A model generated the notes under the pieces. It did not search any database and was not told the origin of the DNA. It saw only the letters and a program-made list of their open reading frames with translations. From Streptococcus penaeicida (GTDB lineage Bacteria; Bacillota; Bacilli; Lactobacillales; Streptococcaceae): a stretch of DNA of 64,000 nt. Below are positions 18,192 through 31,300 of the stretch, one piece after another. The number at the start of each line of letters is the position of its first letter. The first letter of the stretch is position 1. A program made the position numbers and the translations under genes. Where the stretch lies: contig NZ_LOCM01000028.1 in NCBI RefSeq assembly GCF_002887775.1, positions 56,322 through 120,321 on the forward strand, written 5' to 3'.

Positions 18192-18218
18192 AAAACGACC
18201 ATGGATTCATGGTCGTTA
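18192..18218 (-). terminator. intrinsic terminator downstream of proS
   Basis: AACGACCATG / CATGGTCGTT stem; on the minus strand T7 follows. It lies after a short coding-like remnant (18224 to about 18335). Confidence 0.75.
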
Positions 18219-18335
18219 ACATCTTATTCATAAGAACTCCGAATAGAGCCTATTTGGTCATCTTCTTGAAGAACTTTGTTATCTGGTACAAGGTGTAGCT
18301 ACTACTGGGGTATCAATTGGATTAGTTCTCTTATC

Positions 18336-18369
18336 TTAACAGCAGGTGACCAAAGACACCTGCTGTTAA
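18336..18369 (-). terminator. 13-bp hairpin directly after proS
   Basis: TTAACAGCAGGTG / CACCTGCTGTTAA is a perfect 13-bp stem with an 8-base loop starting at the proS stop. There is no T-run, so it may protect the mRNA end or slow the polymerase rather than stop it alone. Confidence 0.5.
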
Positions 18370-18372
18370 ACT

Positions 18373-20244
<1,872 letters not shown>

Positions 20245-20249
20245 TTAAC

Positions 20250-21509
20250 TTAGAAAAAAGCTCGGATAATATCATTCCAGGTCACTGCTACCATAAGAAC
20301 TAACATGATGGCAACTCCTGCAAAGGTAATATAAGTTTCTGTTTCTTGTTTGAGTGGTTTGCGACGGATAGCTTCAATGATATTCATTAAAATTTTCCCA
20401 CCATCTAAGGCCGGGATGGGCACAAGGTTGAAAATACCAAGGTTGATGGATAACATGCCCATCAAAGTCAGTACAGATTCTAAACCATTGTGAGCCGCCT
20501 GGTTAGACATCTGATACATGGCTACCGGACCACCCAGTTTATCTAAACTAAAGCTCAGAATAAGGTTTTTCAGTGCAGTGATAATGAGTGTTGCTCCGCT
20601 AAGAGCCATTTGGAAGCCGCCTAAGATTTTGTCCATAAGCCCAGTTTTCAATGGCACTTGAACGCCAATGACATAGCTCTTAGCCACTTTTTGGGGTTTG
20701 ACTTGGACAATCTTACTGTCCCCTTTAGACTTTACAGTCACAGGGATGGTTTGTCCTTCTTTAAGGCTTTTTGTTGATTGATCAACAGCTTTTATTAAAT
20801 CTTCCCAGTTAGCAACTTTGTATTTACCAACTTTCAAAATCTGGTCATTGGTCTTGATTCCTGCAGCCTGGGCAGCACCACCATCAGCGACTCTGATATG
20901 ATTACTTGAATAATCAAGCGCACCACCTTGAACAAAAGTTAGCAGGATGAAGACCAAGAATCCAAGAATAAAGTTATTCATTGGACCAGCAAAGTTGGTG
21001 ATTAGACGCCCCCAGACACTGGCATTCTGATACTGAACATCCAGAGGGGCAATTCTAATCTCTGTTCCATCTTCTTCTACGATGGTGGCATCATGGTCGA
21101 CCGCATAGGTCTTTGTCTCATCAATGACTAATCCAGTAATAGACAGCTTGTCTTCTAAGTCATATGAGGTGACATTCATTGGCAAGCTCGTCGGATCGAT
21201 ATTGGTTTTCGAGAGATTTATACGACTAACCAAGCCAGCTTGATTAAGGGTCAAGCTAGCTGGCGTGCCGGTTTTAATTTCCGTTTCATCATCACCCCAG
21301 CCAGCCATCCGAACATAGCCACCTAAGGGGAGCATTCTAACAGTATATAAGGTTCCTTCTTTATCAGTATGAGCGAAGAGTTTGGGGCCCATACCTATTG
21401 CGAATTCACGAACCAAAATACCTGATTTCTTGGCAAAATAGAAATGCCCAAATTCATGGACAACAACAATTATGCCGAAAATAAGGATAAAGGTTAATAA
21501 GCCTAGCAT
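20250..21509 (-). CDS. rseP: RIP metalloprotease RseP/Eep
   Basis: Site-2-type intramembrane zinc protease, 419 residues. HEFGH at 18-22 and [12 protein letters not shown] (about 365) supply the zinc ligands, and a PDZ domain (about 195-280, with [17 protein letters not shown]) lies between membrane segments. In streptococci Eep trims signal peptides, including pheromone precursors, and regulator stalks. It lies 29 bases after cdsA and 23 before proS in one operon. Confidence 0.95.
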   Translation of the reverse strand: MLGLLTFILIFGIIVVVHEFGHFYFAKKSGILVREFAIGMGPKLFAHTDKEGTLYTVRMLPLGGYVRMAGWGDDETEIKTGTPASLTLNQAGLVSRINLSKTNIDPTSLPMNVTSYDLEDKLSITGLVIDETKTYAVDHDATIVEEDGTEIRIAPLDVQYQNASVWGRLITNFAGPMNNFILGFLVFILLTFVQGGALDYSSNHIRVADGGAAQAAGIKTNDQILKVGKYKVANWEDLIKAVDQSTKSLKEGQTIPVTVKSKGDSKIVQVKPQKVAKSYVIGVQVPLKTGLMDKILGGFQMALSGATLIITALKNLILSFSLDKLGGPVAMYQMSNQAAHNGLESVLTLMGMLSINLGIFNLVPIPALDGGKILMNIIEAIRRKPLKQETETYITFAGVAIMLVLMVAVTWNDIIRAFF

Positions 21510-21538
21510 AAATTTCCTTTCAGTCTACTTTTTTGATT

Positions 21539-22333
21539 TTAAAAAAGTCCAAAAAGATGCATGATAGGGAAAACAAAAATCATGGAATCAAAGCGGTCTA
21601 ATATACCACCATGACCTGGAATTAATTTTCCTGAATCTTTAACACCAAAGTGTCTCTTAATAGAACTTTCAACAAGATCGCCAAATTGCGCAAAAATCGA
21701 AAAGAAAATAACAAATACTAACATGGTTAAAAAGTGATGCGGTGCATATACAGCCTTATCAAAAAGCATAAATATCAAAGAAACAAGAACTGCAGAAGCA
21801 ATACCACCCAAGCTACCTTCAATGGTTTTATTTGGTGATACTTTAGCCAATAATTTTCGACGGCCAATCTTACGTCCGATGAAATAAGCCCCCATGTCGG
21901 TTGCCCAGACGATAAAAAGTGCTAACAAGACTTTGTCGATTCCAGACATGCGAGCATTGACCAAATTTTGGAAACCAATACCCACATAAAGACTTGCTGC
22001 TATTGGAAAGGCTGCGTCATCAAAAGAATAACGCTCACTATTTAGGACTGTCCCTGCTAAAAAGAAGAAGACAATAAGACCAAAACAAGCAAAGCTTGAG
22101 TCAACTGGTAGAAAATTGAGGTAATTGTCCATTGGAACAGTTAAAACAAAGGCTGCCAACATGGCTAGGACGCCTTCAAATGAAAAGACTTCTAACTGTT
22201 TCATTCTAAGCATTTCGGATACAGCAATCATAGCTAAAACAGCTACAAAAAGCTGGAAGGGAAGGCTGCCAATAATTAAGAATGGCAAAAAGATAACTGC
22301 TGCTATTGCCCCCCAGATAATTCGTTCTCTCAT
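21539..22333 (-). CDS. cdsA: phosphatidate cytidylyltransferase
   Basis: Makes CDP-diacylglycerol from phosphatidic acid and CTP, the branch point for membrane phospholipids. It has 264 residues with about eight membrane segments. The signature region is present: ATDMGAYFIGRKIGRRKL, SPNKTIEGSLGG and the C-terminal PGHGGILDRFDS, with the Asp residues binding metal. The ATG lies 13 bases after the corrected uppS stop (TAG at 22346-22348). Confidence 0.96.
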   Translation of the reverse strand: MRERIIWGAIAAVIFLPFLIIGSLPFQLFVAVLAMIAVSEMLRMKQLEVFSFEGVLAMLAAFVLTVPMDNYLNFLPVDSSFACFGLIVFFFLAGTVLNSERYSFDDAAFPIAASLYVGIGFQNLVNARMSGIDKVLLALFIVWATDMGAYFIGRKIGRRKLLAKVSPNKTIEGSLGGIASAVLVSLIFMLFDKAVYAPHHFLTMLVFVIFFSIFAQFGDLVESSIKRHFGVKDSGKLIPGHGGILDRFDSMIFVFPIMHLFGLF

Positions 22334-22345
22334 AAATTTACTCCT

Positions 22346-23094
22346 CTAAACGCCACCAAAACGACGGTGACGGCGGTTATAATCTTCCAAGGCTGCAATT
22401 AACTCAGCTCGCTTGAAGTCTGGCCATAAAATGGGTGTGAAATAAAATTCACTATAGGCCGATTGCAAGGCATGAAATTGCTAAGACGCAATTCGCCACT
22501 GGTTCTTATAATCAAATCTGGATCACGATATAGGTAAGGCAAGTGATCGGTCATTAAATAATTGGCAATTAATTCTTCGGTGATATCACCGGGATTTAAA
22601 TTGGCGTCCAAAACATCTTGTGCAATCATCCGCACAGCACTAGTAATTTCGGCACGACCACCATAATTCAAAGCAAAATTTAAGACGAGTCCTGAATTTT
22701 TTCGAGTAGCTTCGATAGCTCGATTCAGAGCATTTAAAGTTGCTTCTGGTAATCGATTGGTTTCACCAATCATTTGGATGCGAACATTATTTTTGTTAAG
22801 CTCCGGAACATATTTATCGAAAAATTCAACTGGTAAATTCATGATAAAAGAGACTTCATCTTGAGGTCTGGTCCAATTTTCGGTTGAAAAGGCATAAACG
22901 GTTAAGACTTTTACGCCTAATTCTGATGCTGCAATGGTCACTTCTTGAAGGGCATCCATTCCGGCTTTATGACCAAAAACACGTGGTTTTAAGCGCTTTT
23001 TCGCCCAACGACCATTACCATCCATGATAATGCCAATATGTTTAGGAATTTTTTCGAGTTTTACTTCTTTTGGTTTTAGCTGTAATCGTAACAT
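22346..23094 (-). CDS. uppS: undecaprenyl pyrophosphate synthase (single-base frame break)
   Basis: Makes the C55 lipid carrier for cell-wall synthesis; essential. It starts with [19 protein letters not shown], with catalytic Asp25 and the diphosphate-binding loop, and has [15 protein letters not shown] near residue 200. The frame breaks near 22466: GATTGCAAGG lacks one C. Restoring it gives [20 protein letters not shown], and the frame then runs through [21 protein letters not shown] to a TAG at 22346, about 249 residues, the normal length. As the gene is essential, a sequence error is likely. Confidence 0.93.
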
Positions 23095-23176
23095 GTCATT
23101 TCCTTAATTTTAAGCGTACTTACTTTATTTTACCATAATTAGAGCTATTTGACTTAGCTTTTAGCGTCTAAATCCA

Positions 23177-23227
23177 CAAAAAAAGGCCTCTAATAGCCAA
23201 ATTATGGCGATTTTAGAGGACTTTTTC
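23177..23227 (-). terminator. yajC terminator
   Basis: On the minus strand CCTCTAAAATCGCCA / TGGCTATTAGAGG (imperfect) is followed by CCTTTTTTT, between yajC and uppS. Confidence 0.7.
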
Positions 23228-23267
23228 TTGATTTCAAGTCAAGCTACTTAATTTTTCAACTATTTGC

Positions 23268-23672
23268 TTACTCTTGAATAGCTGAATCACTTGTTTCAGC
23301 TGTCTGAATTACTGATTCTTCAGCTACTGGAGTTACTTCTTCAGCTGCTGGTGCGACTTCTTCAGTCTGTTTATCTTCTACGACTTCATTACTTGTTGTA
23401 ACTGCTTCTGCACTTGCTTTAGTAACAATACGTTTGATTGCTCCTAACTCAAATGGTAAATAAACACCATCGACATCTAAGATGATTTTGTTTGCTACTT
23501 GGTCAACTTCATCGACTAAGGCGTACATCCCACCAATTGTGATAACTTCATCACCTTTTTGTAAGGCGTTCATTTGTTCTTGACGTTCTTGTGCTTGTTT
23601 CTTTTGTTGGCGTTGCATGTAGAAAATGAGTCCAATAAAGACGACAAACATGATTATTGTTGAAAATCCCAT
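23268..23672 (-). CDS. yajC: preprotein translocase subunit YajC
   Basis: Small Sec-associated membrane protein. It has 134 residues: one membrane segment (about 4-20, TIIMFVVFIGLIFYM), a basic QRQQKKQAQERQ stretch, the conserved GDEVITIGGMYA and a cytosolic beta domain. The C-terminal ~40 residues are acidic and low-complexity (repeated AAEEV/VAEES type), longer than in many YajC proteins. It is upstream of uppS but separated by a terminator. Confidence 0.95.
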   Translation of the reverse strand: MGFSTIIMFVVFIGLIFYMQRQQKKQAQERQEQMNALQKGDEVITIGGMYALVDEVDQVANKIILDVDGVYLPFELGAIKRIVTKASAEAVTTSNEVVEDKQTEEVAPAAEEVTPVAEESVIQTAETSDSAIQE

Positions 23673-23746
23673 AATTGCTCCTTCTTTTAATTAAAAGTCT
23701 TGCTTAACTATATCAAAATTCACATAACATAGCAAGGAGAGGCTAA

Positions 23747-24103
23747 TTATTTTCCGCTACCGCCCAAGATAAAATCGGCTATTTCTGATGGTGACAAACT
23801 GGAATCACAAACCACCTTAACACTTCCAGCATTTCCAACAACCAAAGCCGGAACAGTTTGAATCTGATGGCTGGCACGAAATTCTTGAATAGCATCAAAA
23901 TCGGCTATGGAGTCACTGGGGATATAGTATACAGTTAATTCTTTTTCTTGACTGACTTGAGCTAATTTCGGTGCGAAACGGCGGCAAAAAGAACAGGTAG
24001 GTCGCCCTAGAAAAAGGATAAAATCTTCCTTAGTCTCGAGCTTTTCATTCAATTGCGCCATTGTTATTTCGGTAAAGTAGCTGATAGCTTCTTGAAAATC
24101 CAT
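23747..24103 (-). CDS. thioredoxin-like protein (PedC/bacteriocin transport accessory type)
   Basis: Thioredoxin-fold protein of 118 residues with the redox motif CSFC (in GRPTCSFCRRF, about residue 41) and the cis-Pro strand TVPALVV. The ATG at 24103 is chosen because AAGGAG lies just before it; a longer frame to 24154 adds a non-conserved tail. No signal peptide, so cytosolic. Homologues are often called bacteriocin transport accessory proteins, but no bacteriocin genes are near; general thiol redox work is more likely. Confidence 0.8.
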   Translation of the reverse strand: MDFQEAISYFTEITMAQLNEKLETKEDFILFLGRPTCSFCRRFAPKLAQVSQEKELTVYYIPSDSIADFDAIQEFRASHQIQTVPALVVGNAGSVKVVCDSSLSPSEIADFILGGSGK

Positions 24104-24163
24104 TTTGTCTCTCCTTAAATCTAAATAGTTAAAGGCAAGGACACAGGGGCCCAAGCCCTTATT

Positions 24164-25159
24164 TTAATCTTCATAGCCATTTGGGTGGCTTGAATGCCAA
24201 GTCCAAGCGCTGGCAATAATCTTTTCAATGTTATCAAATTCTGGTTTCCAGCCCAGGATATCACGCGCTTTAGTTGAATCAGCCACTAAGACATCCGGAT
24301 CCCCTTGGCGACGAGGGCCAATTTCACAAGGAATTTCTTTACCTGTCACTTTACGGGCCACTTCAATGATTTGAAGATTAGAAAAACCAGTTGATGAACC
24401 CAAGTTAAAGGCAGAAGATTCATTTCCTTTGCGAAGGTAATTTACAGCTAAAAGGTGAGCTTGCGCTAGATCAAAAGGATGAACATAGTCGCGAATGTTT
24501 GTACCATCTGCTGTTTCATAATCGTCCCCAAAAATCATCATTTTTTCACGTTGTTCATTAGCCACTTGAAGGACAATCGGAATTAAGTGGGTTTCTGGCT
24601 TATGATCTTCACCAATTGAACCATCAGGTTTGTCACCCGCCACATTAAAGTAGCGAAGGGCAACAAATTTGATGCCATAAGCTTTATCACACCAATCCAT
24701 GATTTTCTCCATCATCAGCTTACTTTCGCCATATGGATTAATCGGTGCTTGAGAAGTAGTTTCTTTAATCGGCAATTCTTCAGGAATACCATATGTCGCT
24801 GCAGTTGATGAGAAAACAATCTTCTTAACGCCAACTTCATTCATAACTTCTAAAAGCTTAACCATACCAACGGTATTATTGTCGAAGTATTTTAAAGGAT
24901 CTGTCATTGATTCACCAACCAAGGAGAAGGCAGCAAAATGAATAACCGCATCAATATCTTTATTTTCTTGGAATACCCGACGCATAAAGTCTTGATCCGC
25001 TAAGTCACCTTGATAAAAAGAAGCCTCTGGATGAACCGCTTGGCGATGACCAGTAACTAAGTTATCCACAACGACAACCTCTTCACCTCCATTTTCAATC
25101 AACCAATCAACCATGTGAGAGCCTATATATCCTGCTCCCCCAAGTACAAGAATTGCCAT
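24164..25159 (-). CDS. galE: UDP-glucose 4-epimerase
   Basis: Interconverts UDP-glucose and UDP-galactose. Short-chain dehydrogenase fold of 331 residues: GGAGYIGSH (7-15) binds NAD, STAATYG (about 119) and PYGESK (Tyr and Lys catalytic pair, about 143) are in place, with LRYFNVAG (about 170) and DYVHPFDLA. It lies alone upstream of the thioredoxin-like gene, 60 bases apart, and downstream of the amylopullulanase terminator. Confidence 0.97.
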   Translation of the reverse strand: MAILVLGGAGYIGSHMVDWLIENGGEEVVVVDNLVTGHRQAVHPEASFYQGDLADQDFMRRVFQENKDIDAVIHFAAFSLVGESMTDPLKYFDNNTVGMVKLLEVMNEVGVKKIVFSSTAATYGIPEELPIKETTSQAPINPYGESKLMMEKIMDWCDKAYGIKFVALRYFNVAGDKPDGSIGEDHKPETHLIPIVLQVANEQREKMMIFGDDYETADGTNIRDYVHPFDLAQAHLLAVNYLRKGNESSAFNLGSSTGFSNLQIIEVARKVTGKEIPCEIGPRRQGDPDVLVADSTKARDILGWKPEFDNIEKIIASAWTWHSSHPNGYED

Positions 25160-25269
25160 TATTTTTCTCCTGTATCTAAAAACCTTATTTGAACATTCTG
25201 TAGTTGTTATTATACCATCGCATATAATTATTTCAACTTTGAGATTAGATAAGTAGCCTAATATAAAAA

Positions 25270-25296
25270 AAGAGACTAGATTAAATCTAATCTCTT
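25270..25296 (-). terminator. amylopullulanase terminator
   Basis: On the minus strand AAGAGATTAGATT / AATCTAGTCTCTT is followed by T5, 40 bases after the stop at 25336. Confidence 0.8.
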
Positions 25297-25335
25297 ACGT
25301 ATGTCAACTATGCCAATCAAAGATTGAATGAGTAA

Positions 25336-28300
25336 TTATTTTTCTTTACCATGCTTACGTGCCGATAAAGCAAACGGTAAAATTAAGGCTCCACCAGCTA
25401 AAGCAAGAATGCCTTTTTTATTCTTACTCTTATCAGCTTTGATGGCTTTTTTAAGTTCTTTGTCAATAACTTTTGACTCTTTTTCTACCTTATCATGTCC
25501 CTTATTAGATTTATCATGTTTTTCATGACCTTTGTACTTGCCTTGATCATGGCCACTACCAGAAGGTCCATCAGGAATTGGAGTTTGTCCATTATCACCT
25601 GGGACCGGTGTATCAGGGGTTTGGCCTGTATCACCAGGTACTGGTGTGTCTGGATTTCCGCCATTATCTCCTGGATTTGATGCGTCTGGATTCTGACCTG
25701 TGTCCCCAGGTTCTGTATCTGTCACTTTCGCCAACTTCAAGATAGTCGCTGTCAAAGCATCAAGCGTTAAACCGTTTTGATCAAAATGCAAACCGATAGG
25801 ATTTGTTAAATTGGCTAAGCCTGCACGCTCACCATCTGCCAGCACGCTAGCGCTACTCCATTCTGCTGGTAGAGTAAAATGACGTGCCTTACTGTCCGAA
25901 TTAACGAGAACCACATAACGATCGCCATTTGTTGCAGTAACCATATAACCAATAACAAGATCATTTTCAGCTACACCATCTTGACCAGGGATGGTTAACA
26001 AGCTCACATTTTGATCAACAAGTGCCTTGTCACCAAGTCGGAAAGCATCCGTCGAACGACGAATTGCAATTAAGCCTTGCATGTAGTCGTGACTCTTAGT
26101 ATTTTCAGGATATAACTGACTATTAGTTGCCTTAGTCCAATCAAAGTGATTAATAGCATCAGTAGAATCATAAGAATCATGGATAAAGTAAGGATATTCA
26201 AATGGTGTACCATCCTCATTCACTAATAAATGAGATTTGTTAGGTACCAATTCACTTGCTACTGGCTGTTTGTAGGCTTCATCACGAAATTGTTTGGTAC
26301 GGCCATATTCTTGACCTGAATGAACAAATGCTGTCCCTTGCGAAGTCATAATAATCAGATTACCTAAACGTAAACGACGGTGAATTTCAGCATTATTTTC
26401 CGCAATACTTGGATCCTTCTTAATAGATTGCGCAATAATATCAAAAAGGGTTAAGTTATCATGGGCTTCAATATATTGAATCACATCACCAGGATCATCA
26501 GCCGTAAAGTTAGTTGGTTGTCCTTTAATATTGCTAAAGATGCCATTAATGCTACGACTACCATTTGTTAAGAAGGCTGGTTGCCCCTCATTTGGATAAC
26601 CTGACTTCAATAAGTTACGGATATCATCAGAGAATGAAGCAACAGAATCTGTTTGATTCATCCAGGTTTGATCTGCCGCCTGAACTTTCTTGTTCTCATC
26701 TCCAGCATAAGTGATCCAACCTTCTCCTAACATCAGGATATTCGGATTAAGAGCTTTCGCTGCATCAAAAGCAGCTTGAATCGTTGCCGCATCATGTTCA
26801 CCCATCATATCAAAGCGGAAACCATCAACTTTATATTCTGAAACCATGTATTTAATAGAATCAAGCAAGAGGCGATGCGTCATATAATGGGTTGTCCCAA
26901 CACGACCGCCACCAAAGGCAGTCCGAGGAGTCCCGTCAGCATCCATGAAATGGTAATAGTTTGGTTCCAAATCTTCTAAGATAGCAACCTTAGCAGTATG
27001 ATTGTAAACCACATCAAGCAAGACACCCATACCAAGTTTGTGAATCTCATTAACTAGATTCTTGAATTCGGAAATGCGTTTACTTGGATCAGTTGGGTCT
27101 GAAGAATAATTACCTGTCAAAGCAAAGTAAGATTGTGGATCATAACCCCAGTTATAATTGGTATCACTTGAAGCATAGTTATCCATTCTGTCTTTATTTA
27201 TTTCATTGATGAAATAGTAAGACATAACAGGCAATAATTGAATGTGGGTAACCCCTAATTCTTTCAAATATTGTAAGCGTTCAGCAAAGGCCGCAAATGT
27301 TCCAAATTGATTTTTCAAATCACCAGAAATAGCCTGGTCAGATGTAAAGTCACGAACATGCGCCTCATAGATAATCGCATCTTCACGTTTTGTGAAGCCT
27401 GGAATGTGAGCATAATCTAAGTCTTTTGGACCATATTGACTCGGATCAATGAAGGCTGCCTTAGCAACTGCATATTCAGGTCCTTTAGCGGCTAAATCAG
27501 AATTCCATTCTGCCAATGACTTAGCATAAGGATCTAAAACAAGCACCGTCTTATCACCACGTTGAATTTGATAATGGTAATAATAGCCCCGATAGTCAGT
27601 CACACCCAAACCAGAATTGCTATCCAGATGTCCAGTCCATTGGCCTTTGTCTCCTTTTTGCATAGCAACAGTACCAAGAACAAGAGATTGATCATCTTTA
27701 TCATAAACAACCACTGAAACATTATCAGCACTTGGTGACCAAATAGCCAAGTCAACAGATTGACCATTTTCATTGACTTTTGAACCTAGGAATCCATCAT
27801 AGGCATAAAGAGAATCTTTGTACTCCCAATTGCCTTTGGCTAGAAATTCCTCTGAAATATAAGTGACTGTAAAAGGTCCCTTATCGGCAGCAAAATTACC
27901 AGTAATGAGGATTGTTTTTTGAGCTGCATTTAGAGTAATAGAGTCTACTGTCACCAATTCTTTAGACCCATTAGTCACTGTTAGGTTTTTAAGAATTGTC
28001 GCCTCATCAGCACCTTCAAGACTGGTCATGCTAGCTTCAATAGTTGTCGGACTTATTTGTTGAGCACCTAACATGCGAACATTATTAACAAAGTAAGGGT
28101 TTGTATAAATGGTTGAATCCTCGTCTTTCAAGAAAATCTGTGTGTTATTTTTAAAATCAGTAAATTTGTAATCAGTTGGATTAATTTTAACAGCGTCGCC
28201 ACTCTTACTTTCATCCAATAAGAGGAAGCCTAAATCACTTGGTAAATCTGTCAATTTAATATCAAGGTAGACACCATACTTACCTAAGTCAGTAAAATTG

Positions 28301-31300
28301 ATACCATCTGGCCAAGCTCCTAATTGTTGTAATTGAGCTGGGTCGACACTGCCCCAAAGCCATAATGATTTGTCGCTATAGTTCCCATCAGTCCGGAAAT
28401 AGTTGATGCGAAGAGTCCCGACAGCTTGAGGCGCATAATAATGTGCTTTGTAGTTTTCATCAAACCAAACTTCATTCATACTTTGACTCAGCACATCAAA
28501 AGATTGGTCGCCAGTAATATTTTGGCCTCCGGTATTATTAATAAGCCATTTAATTAAATCTCGAGGACCTTCTGCCATTTGAATATCAAGGTAGAAGCCA
28601 TAGGCATCTTGCTTAGCCGATTTGAAGTTGGTCGCACCTGTTGGCCAAGCGCCATTTTGCTCAGAAGGCTTAGCCACATCTTCCCAAGTCCAAAGCCCTA
28701 GACTAGACAAATCTGTAGACGGTAAAGTCTTGAAATGCATACGAATATAGCCTGCTGCGATAGGCGTTTCCGCATCAAGTACGGTATCCACCTTAACAAT
28801 ATCGCCATCAGTGACTTGTAAAATCATAGTTCCGCCATCTTTAGAATTTGGCGCTAAAAGCTCAACAAAGAAGCTTCCATCAGCAGCTTTTTGGGCTTGA
28901 TAAGACTTGCCAGAATAAGCGTCAAAAACTGTAGCTTTTTCGGAGGAAAGGGTTACCTTGAAAGTGCGGCTAGCATCTCCCATGTGATATAGGAAGTAAG
29001 CTGCATCACTGCCATGGCTGCGCTTTGTCAATAACCATCTTTGACTGTCACTAGAAGATATAAGGTTTAAATCACCTTTGGCCATCAAATCACTATGAGT
29101 GTTACGGAAATTTAAAAGAGCTTTATAATGGTTTAACAGTTCGCTGGTATCAGCTTTTGACCAATCTAATTCATAACGGTTATCATAATAAGGCCAGTTA
29201 TTAGCTCCTGATTGACCTAATTCTTCCCCATAATAGATAACTGGCTGACCTTTAGCTGTCAATAAAAGACTAATAGCTAACTTGTACTTATCAAGATCAT
29301 CGCCAATACTGTAAAGGAAGCCATCTTCATCATGACTGCCCAAAAACTGTGCTAATGTTTGATTGCTAGTCAAGAAATTGTTTCGAGCAACAAGTTCTTT
29401 TCCAGCAGCTGTTAATTGACCATTTACGAAGAGTTTAGCAATGTCTTTAAAGCCAAAGTCAAGCAAGCTATCCATAGTACCAGTGCCTAAATCACCCTTG
29501 GTATCTTTATAATTTGCTCCCCAACTTTCACCCACCAAGTGGAAGTCAGCATCTTTTAAAGCCAATTCATTTTTAAAATCTTGCCATGTAGTGTCATCAA
29601 CATGTTTGACCGTATCAACACGGAAAGCATAAATGCTATTGCCATTTGCTGTCGTGGCTTTTTCTAACCATTGTGTTTGCCAAGCCACTAATTGATCACG
29701 AACCAAAGGATCTTCAGTCCGGAAATCCGGAAGGTTGGCAAGAGAATCTTTCTGGTCATCCCCAGCAATAATCTGGTCCCCTGTACGAATCATATCCTTG
29801 AATTTAGTCTCTGAACCATAACCCGCATGGTTGAGGACCACATCGACAATAATATTAATGCCACGCGCCGCAGCTTGGTCAATCAAGTCATGGAAATCAT
29901 CCAAGGTCCCCAAATGTGGATTTAATTTTTCAAAATCATCAGCCCAGTAACCGTGATAAGCATAGTATTCCTTACCAGCTTCAGTACTAACATTTTGTGG
30001 CACGTTTTCGACAATCGGTGTCACCCAAACACTGGAAACACCAAGAGCCTTCAAGTAATCTAATTTAGCAGTAATTCCTTTAAAGTCACCACCCTTATAG
30101 ACACCAGCTTGATTGACTGCACTATCATAAGGTTGATTAAAAGGATTGTCATTGCTCTGATCACCATTATAAAATCGGTCAGTCACAGCAAAATAAATAA
30201 CTTGCTCATCCCAGTCCTTTTCACCAGGCTTCTTGTTCCGAGGATTAATGGTTACAGTCACTTGACTATCATAATAACCATTATCAGCATCGTAAATCCG
30301 AATTGGCAATTGGTAAGTGCCCGCTGCTGTTGTCGAACTAGCCGTAATCGTCACTCGATTCAATTCAGGTGAAATCAGTATCTTGCCACCACCGATTTGC
30401 GCAGTGTCAACCTCCATGCGCGTGATTTTGGCATTATCAGGATTCGTCAAAGCAATATCAATAATGCCAGTTTCATTGTAATTAAAAGGACGCAAACTGC
30501 TAGCTTGAGCTTTAATGTTCTTAGTTCCAGGAATCGCTTTGCTGAAATCTTGCTCAGTTTGAGTTTTAATGTAGTAAGGATTAGTGTACAAGCTATCATC
30601 GCCACTCTTCAAAAAGAGCTGACTCTGACTTTCCCGATCAGTGAAGCTATAATCCACAGTTTTATTGCCAGGGGCATCAGGATTATTTTGATTGACTAAT
30701 AAGAATCCGAAATTCGAAGCCAATCCTTTTGAAAGCGGGATATCAACATAGCGACCATTTGGTCCCACATTGACAAAATCTAAAGCATCAGTCGGCCATT
30801 TTTGACTTGCAGTGGTCACATCACCCCAAATCCAAACACCCCAGCCATCATAATTATTGTCTGCTCGTTTATAATTAATGCGAATGATAGATTCATCAGC
30901 AATCGGTTGATAAGTATAGCAATTGAATTGCGCATCAATCCAAGCTTCATTCATACTAGGGTCGATAACAGGAAGTTTCCTGTCACCATCACCACCAATT
31001 TTAGTACCATTATCTAAAAGAACATAACCAATATCACCAGTTCCACTAGCTGACTTAGTGATATCAATATAGTAGCCATAGGCGTCTTTTTGTTGACTAT
31101 TAAAAGGTGTTGCGGCTGTTGGCCAAGTCCCCGATGAAGGATTAGCAACTGCTCCCCAAGTCCAAATCGCCGCATTGGCAACATTGGCATCAGTTACATT
31201 TTGAAAATGCAAACGAATATCACCAGCAGCAATTGGAGTCTCTGCTACATTCGTTTCCACAGTCGGGGTAGTTGATGTAATAACACTATCATTTGAAGTG

